Shown piece after piece: positions 19,743 through 32,300 of a stretch of DNA of 64,000 nt (within the stretch, counting starts at the first letter, position 1; each line of letters begins with the position of its first letter). The notes under the pieces were generated by a model. The model did not search any database. It was not told the origin of the DNA and worked only from the letters and a program-made list of their open reading frames with translations. The stretch is from Zoroaster sp. YZ-2022 (lineage: Eukaryota > Echinodermata > Asteroidea > Forcipulatida > Zoroasteridae). Made by a program: the position numbers and the translations under genes. The DNA lies in NCBI GenBank assembly GCA_029582265.1, contig CM055819.1, forward strand, positions 42,851,048-42,915,047. The letters are read 5' to 3'.

Positions 19743-21750
19743 GTAAGTGATATGAATTTACCTATCGGGAAAGATTGCACAGACCCGCGATATGTAGCCT
19801 AGTACTGTTTCTCCCAAAGCATCTCCTTAAGCCGATTCCATTGTTTTTATTAGAAAAGTGAATGTATGGGCAAATGACGTTTTTTTTTCAACAGTTGAAC
19901 ATGATTTGTTTTAGCAAATAAATATAAAGTGAAATTTCCCATAATACTCGGTGGGTATTTTCTCAGATAAACAATATATCAAGTTAATGTTATGCTATGT
20001 GATTAGTCAGCCCTGTGTGTATTATTCCCAATAACATAACATTAGAACTTGAAATGCTGCTGAGCATTTACTCCTAAAAGTTTACAACAACCTGGCAAGA
20101 CATAAGATTTGAGGCTCTGCATGGTGGAGTATAGGTATAGTTTTGGTTTGCGGTTACATCATTTGTTTATCTAAGTGAAGAACAGGGTTCTGAAAAGAAA
20201 CTTTTCGGGCATTATCTCAACTACCGCTAAGTGAGATTATGGTTTAGGGAGAACCACAGAGTCGGTGGTTTTGTTTTAGCAAATATAATATAAAGTGAGA
20301 TTACATTTTTGTACCCGAGTAAATAATTGTTATGTCAATTTGATGAAATGAAATTCTGTAAATTGTGCCGTATTCATAAACCACTAGAATAATAGTAGTC
20401 AAATATTTCAAGATCTTTAACCCTCCTGGAAATTGATGGGTGGAACAACCAGAGGTCAGAGTACCACCCATATTAAACATGTCTGCCAACACTGCCATCA
20501 TCTCCTCCTAATATTCATGTAGTAACCGAGCTGGAGATTGAAAGTTGAATCGTACAATATGTTCATGCACAGATTAATTGTCCAAATACAGTAATTAGTT
20601 AGCAAGAAGCTATACCGGTATAGTCTGAATAAAAAATAAACACCTTAATAGGTGAAGACTTGTCATATATCATTATCATTGTTTCAATTAAGATTACAAT
20701 CCACACACTCAGTGAAATGGCGAAGAACTTGAAAACATGGTTTTCAAATGAATAGGCCCTTTTGTTTAACATAAGCGAATATAAAAATGGCGGCGCGCCC
20801 TCAGAACATCCAAATCTAATAGAACGACAGATTTCCACCTTCTGTACCATCCAAATCACAAGCACCGTAAAACTAGTCATACTGAAAATAAAACACTCGA
20901 ATCATGGGTCCAATTATACTGAGTTAATATTGTAAATGGAATGAGCGCCCTCAATTGTCAGGTATGGCAACAAACAAATGTATGACAATAGACAAAGTGA
21001 CAGTTAAACTCCTTTGCAGCACGATGGATCAATATTCATTGCAATCATTGTTTAAAAAAAAAAAAAAAAAAACATGACTGTTCGCTTTATTCTTCTTCGA
21101 TTTCAAGGGTCTTAGACTGGATTTGTCCATACGCGTGTGAGATAAGCAAACTTATCAAAACATTTTTGTTTTTCTTACGATATTTAGATTTTCAGGTGGG
21201 GCATATTGGGTACAGCCTGTTTGTTATAGTACGTTGTACGTTTCCCACGTCTAGGTAGCAAGAACTTATTGATACCAATTGTTGGGAGCAGAAATGCACT
21301 TATTACGTTACACAATACGAATTATGTCGAACTGTCCAAAGTCTAATTGACTGTTTGAAAAATGAGGTGTTTTCATAACACTATCGAAAGTGTTGTAATC
21401 AGAAGTGCTTTAATTTTTGTAGTAAAAGATATGCTAATTTCATTTATCTGACTGCAAATAAGACCCATATTTTATTCTTCACTGATTAGGGACTTTACGC
21501 GTCGTTAGTTCGAGTTTAAGAGATACAATTTACAATCTGTCATTTAGTGTTGTGAAAGTGAAATTCGGTCTAGAAAATACTTCGATGGTATTTTAAGTTG
21601 TTTACACGTTGTATTTTATCTGATATAGACCTATATTTATAAATGAAGAAATTTTAATGATATATCAAATTTATTATAGGCACAACGTGGAACCAAACAA
21701 TATTTATAACCATTATATTTTCATTATGTGAAAATGGCGTAAAAGATTGC
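19743..21750. other. Intronic sequence without recognised features
   Basis: No supported exon. An A-run lies at 21053-21072. Two short similar segments near 19911 and 20277 share a TTTAGCAAATA and TATAAAGTGA core, possibly remnants of a small repeat. Confidence 0.5.
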
Positions 21751-21754
21751 CCCA

Positions 21755-21785
<31 letters not shown>

Positions 21786-21794
21786 AACAAAACA

Positions 21795-21829
<35 letters not shown>

Positions 21830-21901
21830 GTGATGATGGTGATGGTGATGGTGATGGTGATGGTGGTGGTGGTGGTGGTGGTGGTGGTGGTGGTGGTGGT
21901 G

Positions 21902-21930
<29 letters not shown>
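21751..21930. repeat. Compound microsatellite
   Basis: In succession: a C-run, an A-run, (CAAAA)n, (CAA)n, (GATGGT)n, (GGT)n and (ATT)n. The last block is probably the 3' tail of the minus-strand LINE that ends here. Confidence 0.92.
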
Positions 21931-21932
<2 letters not shown>

Positions 21933-24900
21933 TTAGATCTGCACAAGATCAGTGAGTTTCCGGAGCATATGTAGTATACTATTAGCCCGTTTGACCATGT
22001 AGTCTACGTGCTTATCCCATTTAAGCTTTGACTAAATGAAAATTCCAAGCAATTTCACTATGTTGCACTGCTGTATTGTGACGTCATTCAGTATTAGGTT
22101 TATGGGGGCTGGTTTATTCCTGGCAAAGCAGACGCTCATAACCGCACACCTTTTGTATTTTCTGTCAACCATTTGTTGACTTCGTTCAGAACTGTTGGTA
22201 GCTGTGATTAGGTGTGAATATTTGATGTTTTTTATCACAGTTAGATAGTGTCTACATATTTGTAGCACGATATTTGGCTTGTAACATGGCTTGTCCATGC
22301 GTCATTAGCCGTGTTCGCACTGGACTTTTTTGGGTAAAACTTACAGAGACGATGGGTACTTTTCCCATTTTAAGTCCAGTGCGGACAGCCTGGGACACTT
22401 TCCTCTCAGTTACTTTTCCTGAGTCCAGCGGTTACTTCTACTGGCCAACTGCTGCCCAGGAAAACTAACCAGGTAACTTTTCCCGAGACGATAAGTCCAG
22501 TGCGGACAGTGCGAGTCGGTAAAAGCGGCTCAGGAAAGCGTACATCCGGCCCGAGCGCAAGGTCGTGCTACACTGCGCGGTGGGGCGGGCCGGGCGCATT
22601 TTCTGTGCGTTGTTGAGTCAATCGGGTCAACGTAGAAAGGTCACGCAAAGCGCCCTCATGAGTCATTATACTGACAGCTCGGTTACTTCTACCACGGTCT
22701 CGGTAAAATTTTCCCGTGTCGAAAGTCCAAGTGCGGACAGAGGTTACATTTGACTATTTTTCATTTGACCATCGTCTCGGTAAAACCTTCCCCCAAAAAA
22801 AGTCCAGTGCGAACACGGCTATTGATTACAGCGAGGAAAACGACCGGACCTAGCTTTGTTCCCTGCGGTATTCCTGCGTGCGATGTAGTCCAGTTTGACA
22901 CGGCTTTGCCGTATCTTACACACTGCTGGCGATTGCTCAAGAATTCACTTATTCAGGAGACTATTGAGTGAGGAATTCCCATTTGTAAAAGTTTGGAGAT
23001 GGCAATAGTGTGATCGATGTGGTCGAAAGCTTTGGAGAAATCAGTAAGTAGCATAGATGAGACTGATCCTGGGTTATCTGCATGTGAGTGGAGGGTATGA
23101 AGAATATCAACCAAGCAATGTGAGGTAGACGCGCCTCTGATGTTGCAAAATTGTGCAGGATCAAGAGTGTGTCTCATTACTTCCATAGTTTGCTGTGCTA
23201 TAAAGTGTTCGGCAATTTGTGAGAAATGATCAGTGAGAGCAATTGGGCGAAGATTGTCAGTTGAGGCTGGAGTTGATTTAGGAACAGGCACGATGATGGC
23301 TTTTTTCCATTGAGAGGGAACAACATGTTGTGCAAATGATGCATTGATAATGTCTGTCAATGGTTTTGCAAGTTCGTATGAAAATTGACGGATCAACTTG
23401 GCTGGGATGTTGTCAGGACCACTTGATTTCCCGGGTTTGACTCTGCTCAGTTGGTGAAAGACTTGCCATGGTTGAACTGTTGGAATTGGCAGAGATGGTA
23501 AATACGCTGGAAGGGATGTTGTGTCTAGTGATTGAAGATCTTCAGAAACTGATGCAAAGCGTGAAGATATAGCATTTGCAATTGAGCTGTGGTCGTTTGG
23601 GTCGATGTTGTCTACAGTGATGTTACGCTGTGAACTGTTTCCATAAGTCATTGCTCGGATTTCACGATACCAAGCACTTGGGTTGGATCTTTTCAGGGTT
23701 TTGACTTTGCTTGTGTAATGTGTTTGTTTGGCTTTTTTAATTTCTCGTTTGACTTTGTTTCTGTAATACTTCCAGAACGTAGTTTTTCCATCCTTGAATA
23801 CACGCTGACGTCGATTAACAAGGTATTTTATATACGCTGATACCCAAGCCTTATCTTGTGGGTGCTGTTTTACCACCCGTTGAGGGAAGTAGGTCTCTAT
23901 TGCTTGGTGGAGAGTATCATAAAACTCAGAGCACTTGATTTTCACATTTCCCGCACTTAGAACATCAGAGCAGTCATGATTACACAGCCATGCTCCAAAT
24001 TCACGCATATCACTGTCTCTCATCGGTCTCACTGTGTGTTTTTGACTGGTGTTGTTGCGTGGTGGAGGAGCTGTAGGTTTGATAATGACGCACCTGTGGT
24101 CGCTGAGTCCTATTGGTGAGCAAATCACTAACTGGTTTGTAGTGGGCAGATAAGTTGGTTACGATTTTGTCCAATATGGCCTCATCGCGTGTCGGCTGGT
24201 CAACCACTTGCACTAGTGTACTGGATAGTATTGCGTCAAGATCAAGTCGATTGAAATCCCCTAGGATGGCAATTCCCGTGTCGGGCTGGTGAGCAAGAAT
24301 ATTGTCCACTGTTGAGCTTATGTGTTCCAATAGCGATGGAGCAGAAGGGCTTCGAGGAGGGTAGTACACAGATGCAATGACAATAATTATTAGCAATGGA
24401 TCGTGGAAGACGTGGAGGTTGGATTTTTAACCAGATCGCTTCTACATTGTATGGAACAATTACATTCTCAAGAACGGATGCATTTAAATGGGTTTTGGCA
24501 TAAATGGCAACATCGCTTCCTCTACTCTCGGTTCTAGGGCGTGAGAACAGATCATAACCTGGGATATTGAATAAATCCTTTGATTGTTTGGCAGAAAACC
24601 ATGTTTCTGTGATTGCACCTATGTCTATTTGGTTGCTATCTAAAATGAGACTCAGTTCGTCTACCTTATTGTTGAGTGACCGTGGATTGCATAACAGCAT
24701 AGATGGTAGATGATACTGGCAAGAGGGTCTTATTGTAGTTATGTTAACAAGGTTTGAATAAACTGCATGCCGTGACATAGGGTTTACAATGGTTAGTCGA
24801 TATTCTCACCGAGATTCTGCGTTTTCTCTTTGCTCCAGCTCTGCAACAACGTTTTGTAATTTTAGCAATATTAATGTCTTTCAAAAGTTGCCATATCGTA

Positions 24901-25140
24901 GATGGAAGCACAGTATTTTGCAAACGCTTACCAACTTGCCGTAGTGTTGAGGCAGAATATTGTATAGCAGATGCCATGATCTTAGCCTTGGTAGTAGTAG
25001 TACATGCATGGGAGCTTTGTACAGTTGTTGGAGACACAGATTTCAATGTCAAAAATCTTGAAAATCACTCCAAGTTATTCCACAAAATGTACATACACTG
25101 TACAGATAGCGTGTTAAAAACACTTTACATGAAGGAGTGA
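21931..25140 (-). mobile_element. APE-type non-LTR retrotransposon (CR1/L2-like), decayed
   Basis: Minus strand. From 25052: a short ORF1-like region, then endonuclease pieces (SLNNKVDELSLILDSNQIDI, ITETWF, IAILGDFN, GLSDHRCVII), then a 391-codon reverse transcriptase frame at 24128-22953 (VKPGKSSGPDNIPAKLI, WKKAIIVPVPKS, NLRPIALT, LLTDFSKAFDHIDH). The frame continues in 22950-22821, is interrupted by a MITE, and resumes in 22306-22030 (RTNKPAP-like thumb region with VKLLGIF) down to a stop at about 21935 next to an (ATT)n tail. Reverse transcriptase and endonuclease residues are partly preserved; several frameshifts. Confidence 0.85.
22307..22820. mobile_element. MITE, 514 bp, inserted in the LINE
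   Basis: Terminal inverted repeats of about 28 bp beginning AGCCGTGTTCGCACTGGAC at both ends, flanked by ATT on both sides. It has a GC-rich interior with repeats of the AGTCCAGTGCGGACAG motif. It interrupts the LINE reverse transcriptase frame, which continues on both sides, so it is younger than that LINE. Confidence 0.88.
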
Positions 25141-25212
25141 AGGTGGATGACAAGTACAAATAGGGATTAATAAAGATTTAAAAAACAGTTTGCACAGAGC
25201 AAAAATGGCTGC

Positions 25213-27345
25213 TCACTCAACGAAGAGCGCCCTCATTAGCATAAGTTTAAAAACAATTCTCTGTGAAACAGGAAGCCAGTGCAGTTCTTTCAAGATTGGC
25301 ATGATATGGCATGACTTTTTGGACAAAGTCACAGCACGAGCTGCTGTGTTTTGTATGTGCTGAAGACGAGATATTTGATTCTGCGGGAGACCATAAAGGA
25401 GAGCATTCCCGTTATCGAGCTGTGATGTGACAAACGCATGTATAATTTGTTCAGCAGCACTTTTATTCAAGTATTTCCTTGTTCTGCTAATATTTCTGAT
25501 ATGAAATGATGATATGCGAACAATGTTGGAGATATGAGGTTTTAACGTCATTGTCGAGTCAAATATAACACCCAAATTACGTGCCTGTGATGAGGGGGTT
25601 ATCTGCGAGTCACCAATTGTAATAAATGGAAGAGAAACTTTAGACAACTGCTGACGTGATCCAAATAGAACAAATTCTGTTTTTTCGTCGTTCAATTTCA
25701 GGAAGTTTTGTCTCATCCAACTTCGAATCTCTTGAATACATTTCCAGTGTTGTAATTCAGGAATCGGCATGTTCTTGAGAAGATTTAAAAGTAATGTAAA
25801 GCTACATGTCATCAGCGTAGACATGGTAATTTAAATTATACTTCAAAATGATATCACGAAATGGAAAGGTATAAACAGTAAACCACTGTGGGCCGAGCAT
25901 GAAGCCTTGGGGTACAGAATAGTCTAGAATAACAGGCTCGGAGATAGCGTTACCAACACAAACATGCTGGGGCCTATTTAAAAGGTAGGACCTACACCAA
26001 TCCAGGGCTGTGTCATGTATTCCAAGATGATATTGAAGGCGGGAGAGAAGAATTTTGTAATCGACCGTGTCAAAAGCGGCGCTTATGTCTAACAAAACTA
26101 ATGCAGTGATTTTTCCATCATCCATGGAAGATAAAATGTCATTGTTGACACGGAGAAAAGCAGTTTCCGTTCCATGAAATGGTTTATAGGCTGACTGAAA
26201 TGTGTCTGACAGGTTATTATAGCACGAACATGGTCAGAGATCCGTGATGAAACAACTCGCTCGATTGTTTTTCAAAGGTACTTTAAATTCGCTACCGGTC
26301 GGTCATTTTTGAAAACTTCCTTGTCCAAATTGGGTTTCTTCAGGAGTGGTTTAACATGAGCAACCTTCTGGCTGTCAGGGAAACAACCGGAAGAAAGAGA
26401 TCTGTTTACAATAATTGTGATATACTTAGCAAACACATCAATATTTTGTTTTATTAGCGAAGTTGGCACTGGATCAAGTTCACATGATTTTGATGGTGAT
26501 TTCATGATGAGTTTCTTGATCTCCGTAACACTAGTAGGCTCAAACATAGACAGTCTACATTGTGGATCCTTGCGTGACGATGTTTGTGATAGAGTGGCAG
26601 GTACTGGGGGAAAAGAAAAACGGATGTTCTCAAAACAAGTTTTAAAATGCATTTGCGAGGTCCTGATCGGAGTGTGTAGATGGAAGCACTGGAGTTTTGG
26701 GTTTATGAAGCAGCTTTTCAACAATGTTAAAGAGCTTTTTCTGATCGCCAGAGCTCTCTTCCACAAGAGATGAGTGGTGAGTTATTTTTGCCTTGTTAAT
26801 CATGTTCTTCACAATATCACGTTGGTTACAGTATTCTTGCCGATGTACTCCAAGTTTCCCATTGTCACGCCATTTTCGCTCAAGTTGACGACGGATTTTC
26901 CTTGCAGCACGAATATCATCATTGAACCAGGGGGATTCAGATTGTAGTTTAACAGTTCGATATTTTTGCGGAGCATAATCGTCCAAGATGTTACGGACAG
27001 TAGATTCAAATAGACTGACACAAGAATCCAGCTCACCATCTTCAAGGTTTACATTTTCCAGTTGAGATTCAATATCATGACATAAATCTTTAATATTTAC
27101 ATTTTTCCAGTGGCGAGTAGTTACAGAAATAGTAGGAATAGGAGTTTTTTAAGGTTCATCTCTGTCATGATTGGTGTGTTGTTCAGTGTTTCAGGTCTAG
27201 GGTTTGGGTTTATGTCTCCAGAAATTAAGAGTTCCAGGTGAAAGGTGGCAAATGAATTATTATAATATGATATGGGACAACTCAAAAATTTAAGATGGTG
27301 GATTTGTTGTTTATTATGTAGTGTACAAGCTGTAGGTTGCATGCT
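25213..27345 (-). mobile_element. Second CR1/L2-like LINE, endonuclease deleted, 3' truncated
   Basis: Read on the minus strand. An N-terminal piece (27342-27121) carries LISGDINPNPRP, a degenerate 2A-like motif. It then jumps directly to the region before the reverse transcriptase (SPWFNDDIRAARKIRRQLER), so most of the endonuclease is missing. Reverse transcriptase pieces follow (SKSCELDPVPTSLIKQ, LVLLDISAAFDTVDYKILL, SVPQGFMLGPQWF where the usual G is changed, YHVYADDM with the catalytic ADD), then LHWLPVSQRIVFKLML, where it ends. Unusually, it is the 3' end that is lost, where the other LINE begins. Confidence 0.82.
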
Positions 27346-28363
27346 GTAGTCATATTCTAAAGATTAGTCATTGAGACACAATGGTACATGGTCCGGATTG
27401 CAGGAGTAAAATAAACAGAATGTAGACCTTCATTGTCTAATCACAAGGTTGTTGATCCAAACAAAAGGCTTGTGGTCAAGCTACTGGTTATAATCTAAGA
27501 CTGCACAAATAAAATGAAGATACAAGATGGGTATCCACAACACAGTAAAATCTTACAGCAGAGACAGACATAATACAACAGTTTTCCACTTATTATTATA
27601 AGAAAACAAATGTACCAATACTCACATAAAACGTCCAGTAGATTCCAGGTGTAATAAGAAATCCACTAGTATAAAAATGAAGACAAACTTGTAGCTACAA
27701 AACACTTACTTAGCACCAAAACTGAAGAGCTATTATGAGTGGCTGCTTGTTAGACGCTCATTCATTCAAAAAAGTACGCAGTGAGATCGCGAAAACAGCA
27801 TAAGTATAAAAGACGCTTGAATAACTGTATTACACTCAGGAAAGACTCAAGTGCTTTGCAAAGAATAAGGCTTTATGTTGGCTGCACCATAAACATGTTT
27901 TAAACCTTTGATGCTGCTTGGCAAACGACTGGATTGATGCAGGCAGTTTGTTACATTCGTGTGTTAAGGTCCAAGTTGCGAGAAAATAATTGCTTTTTTT
28001 CAAATAATATGTGGTGCACTGACTCAAGTAATTTGGCTTATAACCCTCTCTTTATTATTACTAATATTATTTATTGAGATTCAAACAGCCATAAAGCCCA
28101 AATACATTCATAATTTACATTAAAACAAACTTCACCTCCAGTATGAATTGCCAAACTCCATCTAACATTATTATAAATACAATGTATGACAACAAACGAC
28201 AGGTGAGATGCTGATCGTTCGGGTTTTTCCTCCTATGATTACTTAACCGCCGTCAAAATGGTACATTATGTTTCCTTCAGTCTGTTTTTATATTTTAATT
28301 TATGTCAGCTTATTCACAATAAAGATATCTAAACACATCGTGTTTTCTTTGAAATTGTTTTAG
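27346..28363. other. Intronic sequence without recognised features
   Basis: No exon or defined repeat was identified. From about 28240 the sequence is the duplicated block that precedes the EGF exons and recurs at about 37925-38019. Confidence 0.5.
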
Positions 28364-28489
28364 ATATTGATGAATGTGCGACAGGTGTCGACAACTGTGA
28401 TTCAGCTCATGGACTCTGCACTAACACTGACGGTATCTTTACATGTACTTGCGAAGGAGGATACGAAAGAGATGGCATATCTTGTACAG
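28364..28489 (+). CDS. EGF_CA exon 1, unit 1
   Basis: 126 bp, phase 1 at both ends (TTGTTTTAG acceptor, ACAG|GTAAAT donor). One calcium-binding EGF module: DIDEC start, six cysteines, and CTNTDGIFTCTC, which fits the Asp/Asn beta-hydroxylation consensus. Almost identical to the exon at 38020, with ERDGIS in place of EGGGTS. Confidence 0.9.
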
Positions 28490-28614
28490 GTAAATTTAAA
28501 CATAACATTGGACATTGGTGGACTTCTGTACAAGTAGGAGGATCTTTCAGATGAACCAGTTTCACTTATTCCATGTTTTGTTAACAATTTGTAATTCCAA
28601 TTTGTTTTTAATAG

Positions 28615-28740
28615 ATATTGATGAATGTGCGACAGGTGTCGACAGCTGTGATTCAGCTCATGGACTCTGCACTAACACTGACGGTAGTTTTACATGTACT
28701 TGCGACGGAGGATACGACGGAAATGGTACATCATGTACAG
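28615..28740 (+). CDS. EGF_CA exon 2, unit 1
   Basis: 126 bp, phase 1-1, acceptor TTTTTAATAG and donor ACAG|GTAAAT. Six cysteines, DIDECATGVDSCDSAHGLC and CTNTDGSFTCTC. The 125-bp intron before it is nearly identical to that of unit 2. The close likeness of all four EGF exons points to recent exon duplication. Confidence 0.9.
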
Positions 28741-28857
28741 GTAAATTCAAAGTGTGTACTACAGTCGTAGGTATCTAAACCAGTTTCCATACTCCATGTA
28801 TAATGTACAGTTGTTTTAATCCTCAAGTATAGTTGATGTTATGGCGTGGCGTGTTCA

Positions 28858-29182
28858 TAAGTCTCTGTGAAAAACTACACAGAATTTCACCAACCTATAT
28901 ATATATATATATATATATATATCGCAGAATCCGCTGCTATATAGGATTCTATCCAGCCAATCGCCATCGGGCAAGCTCACTGGTTGAGAGGTTATGACGT
29001 CTGCACTAGTAAGCAGGAGGTCGTGGGTTCGAATCCCGCCCGAGTTCCGCCTGTGTAGTTTTTCACAGAGACTCAGAAAGCACCGAGTATACAGTGCTAT
29101 ACACACGTCGGTGTTAGGGCAAAATTAAATAAATTGTTTATTTCCCGACACAAGAATTTCACCAACCCACAAAAGTATATCA
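28858..29182 (+). mobile_element. Second SINE-like repeat, tRNA-headed, in LINE copy A
   Basis: Contains a tRNA-like segment (GGTTGAGAGGTTATGACG as A-box region, GGTTCGAATCCCGCC as B box), a (TA)n tract, and an end reading CACGTCGGTGTTAGGGC. The same sequence lies at 53396-53711, where a 12-bp duplication AAAAGTATATCA shows it as an insertion in the same LINE family. Here only the right-hand duplication (29171-29182) remains. The left edge joins host sequence directly after the EGF block, so a deletion removed the LINE's 3' half. Confidence 0.78.
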
Positions 29183-32100
29183 TTCTTTACCTTCAAAAGT
29201 GCCGTCTCTGTACTGTGATGTTTCCTATATGCCGATTGAAATAATGGAAATGATGAATGCCTAGCCATATGATTATTAATTTGAGCACACACTGCACTCT
29301 CAGTAAGTTTAGACAAAAACTGCAAGTTGGTGATTGGTCGCTAATTTTCTAAAACTGGGTCGAGGTTATGCTTCTTTAACAAAGGAAAAACCAGTCCGTC
29401 TTTCCAGCAATCGGGAAAAACGCCAGAACCAATAGACAAATTTATGATACTGGTAAGCACTGGCAGCAGAACATCAAGACAATCACTGACTAGCTTAGTT
29501 GGCATTGGATCAAGTGAACAAGACTTCTTTGTAGATTTACTGACAAGTTGCTTAACCTGTTTCTCAGTTAATGTAATGAAATGATCAAACAAAATGTCAT
29601 CAGATGGAATAATATTGGGAAAATTATTAGATTCAGATTCATCTGCCGATCCCAAATTGTCAAGTTTGGAATGAATGTTTGTTATCTTTTTAACAAAGAA
29701 ATTCCCCATTTCATTTGCTAACTCAAATTTGTTATTGAACATGGGAAGGGGTGAAACATGACATTGTTGGAGCAGTGTCTTAGTGGCCTTAAATAATTTA
29801 CTCTGATCGGAACTGTTGGCGTCAATACATTGGTTACCTGTTTCGTTTAGGATTAATTTTAAAATTATTTTGTTAACTTTCAAGGCACTCCATGGTTTAT
29901 CTCCAGTGTACATAAAACATCTCATTAGTATTAACAAAAGTTCCCGTTATAATCTCAGGTCAAGTAGTAATGGTCTTGTTTTAGAGTACCCTAAGGGCAA
30001 GATGCTTGCTACGCTGGGTGCTAGAGCATTTTCTTCGGCAGCCCCAGTGCTTTGGAATACACTTCCGCGTCACATTCGCAATGAACAGACACTTGATTCT
30101 TTTAAACGTAATATTAAAACATACCTTTTTAATGAAGCCTTTTTAAATTAAATTAATTGTTTTTCTCTTTTCCTTAATTGTACTTTTGATGAGAACCAAG
30201 CCAGTTAGGCTATATTCCTTTAATTAGTATAGGTAGGTTAAAGGCGTCTGTCTCCGGAAAGATCGAGACATCACCGATGCCAGTGGGGTACATTGACATA
30301 GATCCTCCTCTAGCGGGACAGACGTAACCCCATACTGAGGTTTGGGAGCTGGCTTGGCAACCTCATCTGTTCTGATTTAAAAAAAAAATTAAAAAAAGTG
30401 ATTTGTGTTTAAATTCTTGTTTGTATTTATATCTGTTTATTCTATGGCGTGTTCATTTTTTGTTAGGCGCTTTTGATCATTTTTAAATGGAAACAGCGCA
30501 ATAGAAATGTTTAATTTATTATTATAATTTATTATAATAAAGTTGGTATAAAAATCACTGCGGGCTTTATTCATGAGAAATGTAGCCCTGTTTCTTTTAG
30601 TTTTAAAATTCGCTAAGTCGTCGGGTGTCCCAGTTCGCCGCCATTTCCTTTCAGCCTGTCTTTTCAACTTCACAGCTGTCTTAATGTTCGCATTAAACCA
30701 TGGCACCAAAGGTCTGGTAGAAACTGTTTTCGACTTTACTGGTGAATGAGTGTTAAGTGTATCGGTGAGAGTGACATTGTAACATTCAACAAGGTCATCG
30801 AGACATTTGGGAGTATCTGTACACAGCTTAGAAGAAGATAGGTAATTTTTTAATGAATTAATATTGATCGATGTAGTGTTCCTATACAAAACTGTTTGGT
30901 TGAAGATGTTAACGATCTTGTTTTTAAATTACACATAACTGATAGATGGTCAGAAAAAAGACGATCAGGAAAAGGTGGGCTCTCTAGAACAACCTCCAAT
31001 GTGTGTCCCCACTCATGGGTTGCCTCAGACCAATAGATTCAAGAAGTTCTATACAAATGGACAGCAGATGGATCTTCAGAAACATCAACATGAATAAAAA
31101 TCCCCAATTATCAGGAGTCATTGAGGGCATAGAATTAACGATTCCAAATACACAGCAAATTCAGTAAGAAACGTGTTCACATTAACTGGATGATTTTCAG
31201 AGTATGGCGCCTATAGATGATCACTAACCGAAGCCTAATATATAAATTATATTCTACCGACAATTCTGAAAATTCAAATGATTCCTTTTCTCCAGCAGCA
31301 ATTTTCTTGACAGAAATTTTATCTCGGAATAATAGACCAGTACCTCCTCCAATGCGATTCTTTCGTGGATGATCCAATAGCTTAAAACCAGAGGGAGTAG
31401 CTTGAACTTTACAAGCAACATCCATTTCAGTAAACCAAGTCTCAGTTAGGGCAAAACGATCAGCCTTGCTAGTTACAACATAATCAACAAAGTCAGCCAT
31501 TTTGTTCTTAATTGATCTGGTATTCAAACTGCAGAGCTTAAATGAGCATGCAGTTGTTAACATGGGTGTTATTGTAACTGGTTGAAGTACTCGATTCCGG
31601 TTTTCTAGTAAGGCTTGAAGACAATAAGTAGAATCCAAACGCTGACTTAGATGGACGGGTATCCTTTGTGTATTACCCTTATACCGTTTACCTGCTCTCT
31701 TCCCTAGAAACCGAAAAATCCCATTTGCTTTAAGTAATTGAAGTTGTTCAGAATGAAACACTGAGAAGATCTACGTAAATTAAACAATTGATTGCGTGAA
31801 TAGGTGATTCGCCCATTATTGGGAGGGCTATTCAAATTAGAATGCAACTCACCATTGACATACAACTCGCTGTTATCAGTGCAGTTCAAACCATTAGGAA
31901 CAGGGTTGATAGAAATGTCCATAAACACAGTTATATCCAGTAGGGGATCATGTCCAGGGATAACCAAACTTGTCTGTCCATGATTCGACCATTTCAACAA
32001 TGCCACTTTGGAAGGGCAGAAACCAGTGGTACATAAACTAACTGACGTCGAATGGCAATTTGCTCGAAGTAGGCCAACAAAAAAGTCTAGAAGATGTACA

Positions 32101-32300
32101 AAAAGGAATGGGTAACTCGGAGTAGTGTTTTCAAAGATAGTATTGGAGATAAATTTAGTTGAATGGAAATTATACTGCGCAAACATAACATGCAAAATGG
32201 CAAGACAAGCACAAACCTGTGTTATGGCGGCCATGATGAAAACACATAGCAATGAACATACACACAGCAGATGATCTCCACAAAAAATCCAAGAAACTTC
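29171..32300 (-). mobile_element. LINE family 1, copy A (5' portion), decayed
   Basis: Minus strand. From 32252: an N-terminal region with a degenerate 2A-like motif (MDISINPVP), then endonuclease start (LNTRSIKNKMADFVDYVV, ALTETWFTEMD), then the pre-RT region (PWFNANIKTAVKLKRQAERK) and RT palm start (SKSTKKSCSLDPMPTKLVSD, FPDCWKDGLVFPLLKKHN, FQSAYRKHHSTETALLKVKN). It ends at the 12-bp site where the SINE-like repeat sits. Copy B (39400-56010) is the duplicated counterpart. A plus-strand fragment of the same family is nested at 29828-30537. Confidence 0.85.
29828..30537 (+). mobile_element. Nested plus-strand LINE 3' fragment
   Basis: Encodes the C-terminal end of the same LINE family (HWLPVSFRINFKII, then GLSPVYIKHLISINKSSRYN, AFSSAAPVLWNTLPRHIR) to a stop at 30149-30151, then 3' untranslated sequence and an (ATT)n-like tail. 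Copy B at 54325 shows the empty site (GTCAATAAAGTTGG), proving insertion into copy A after the duplication. Confidence 0.88.

Noticed and set aside
21713..21946. Poly-His/poly-Cys frame
   Set aside because: Compound microsatellite.
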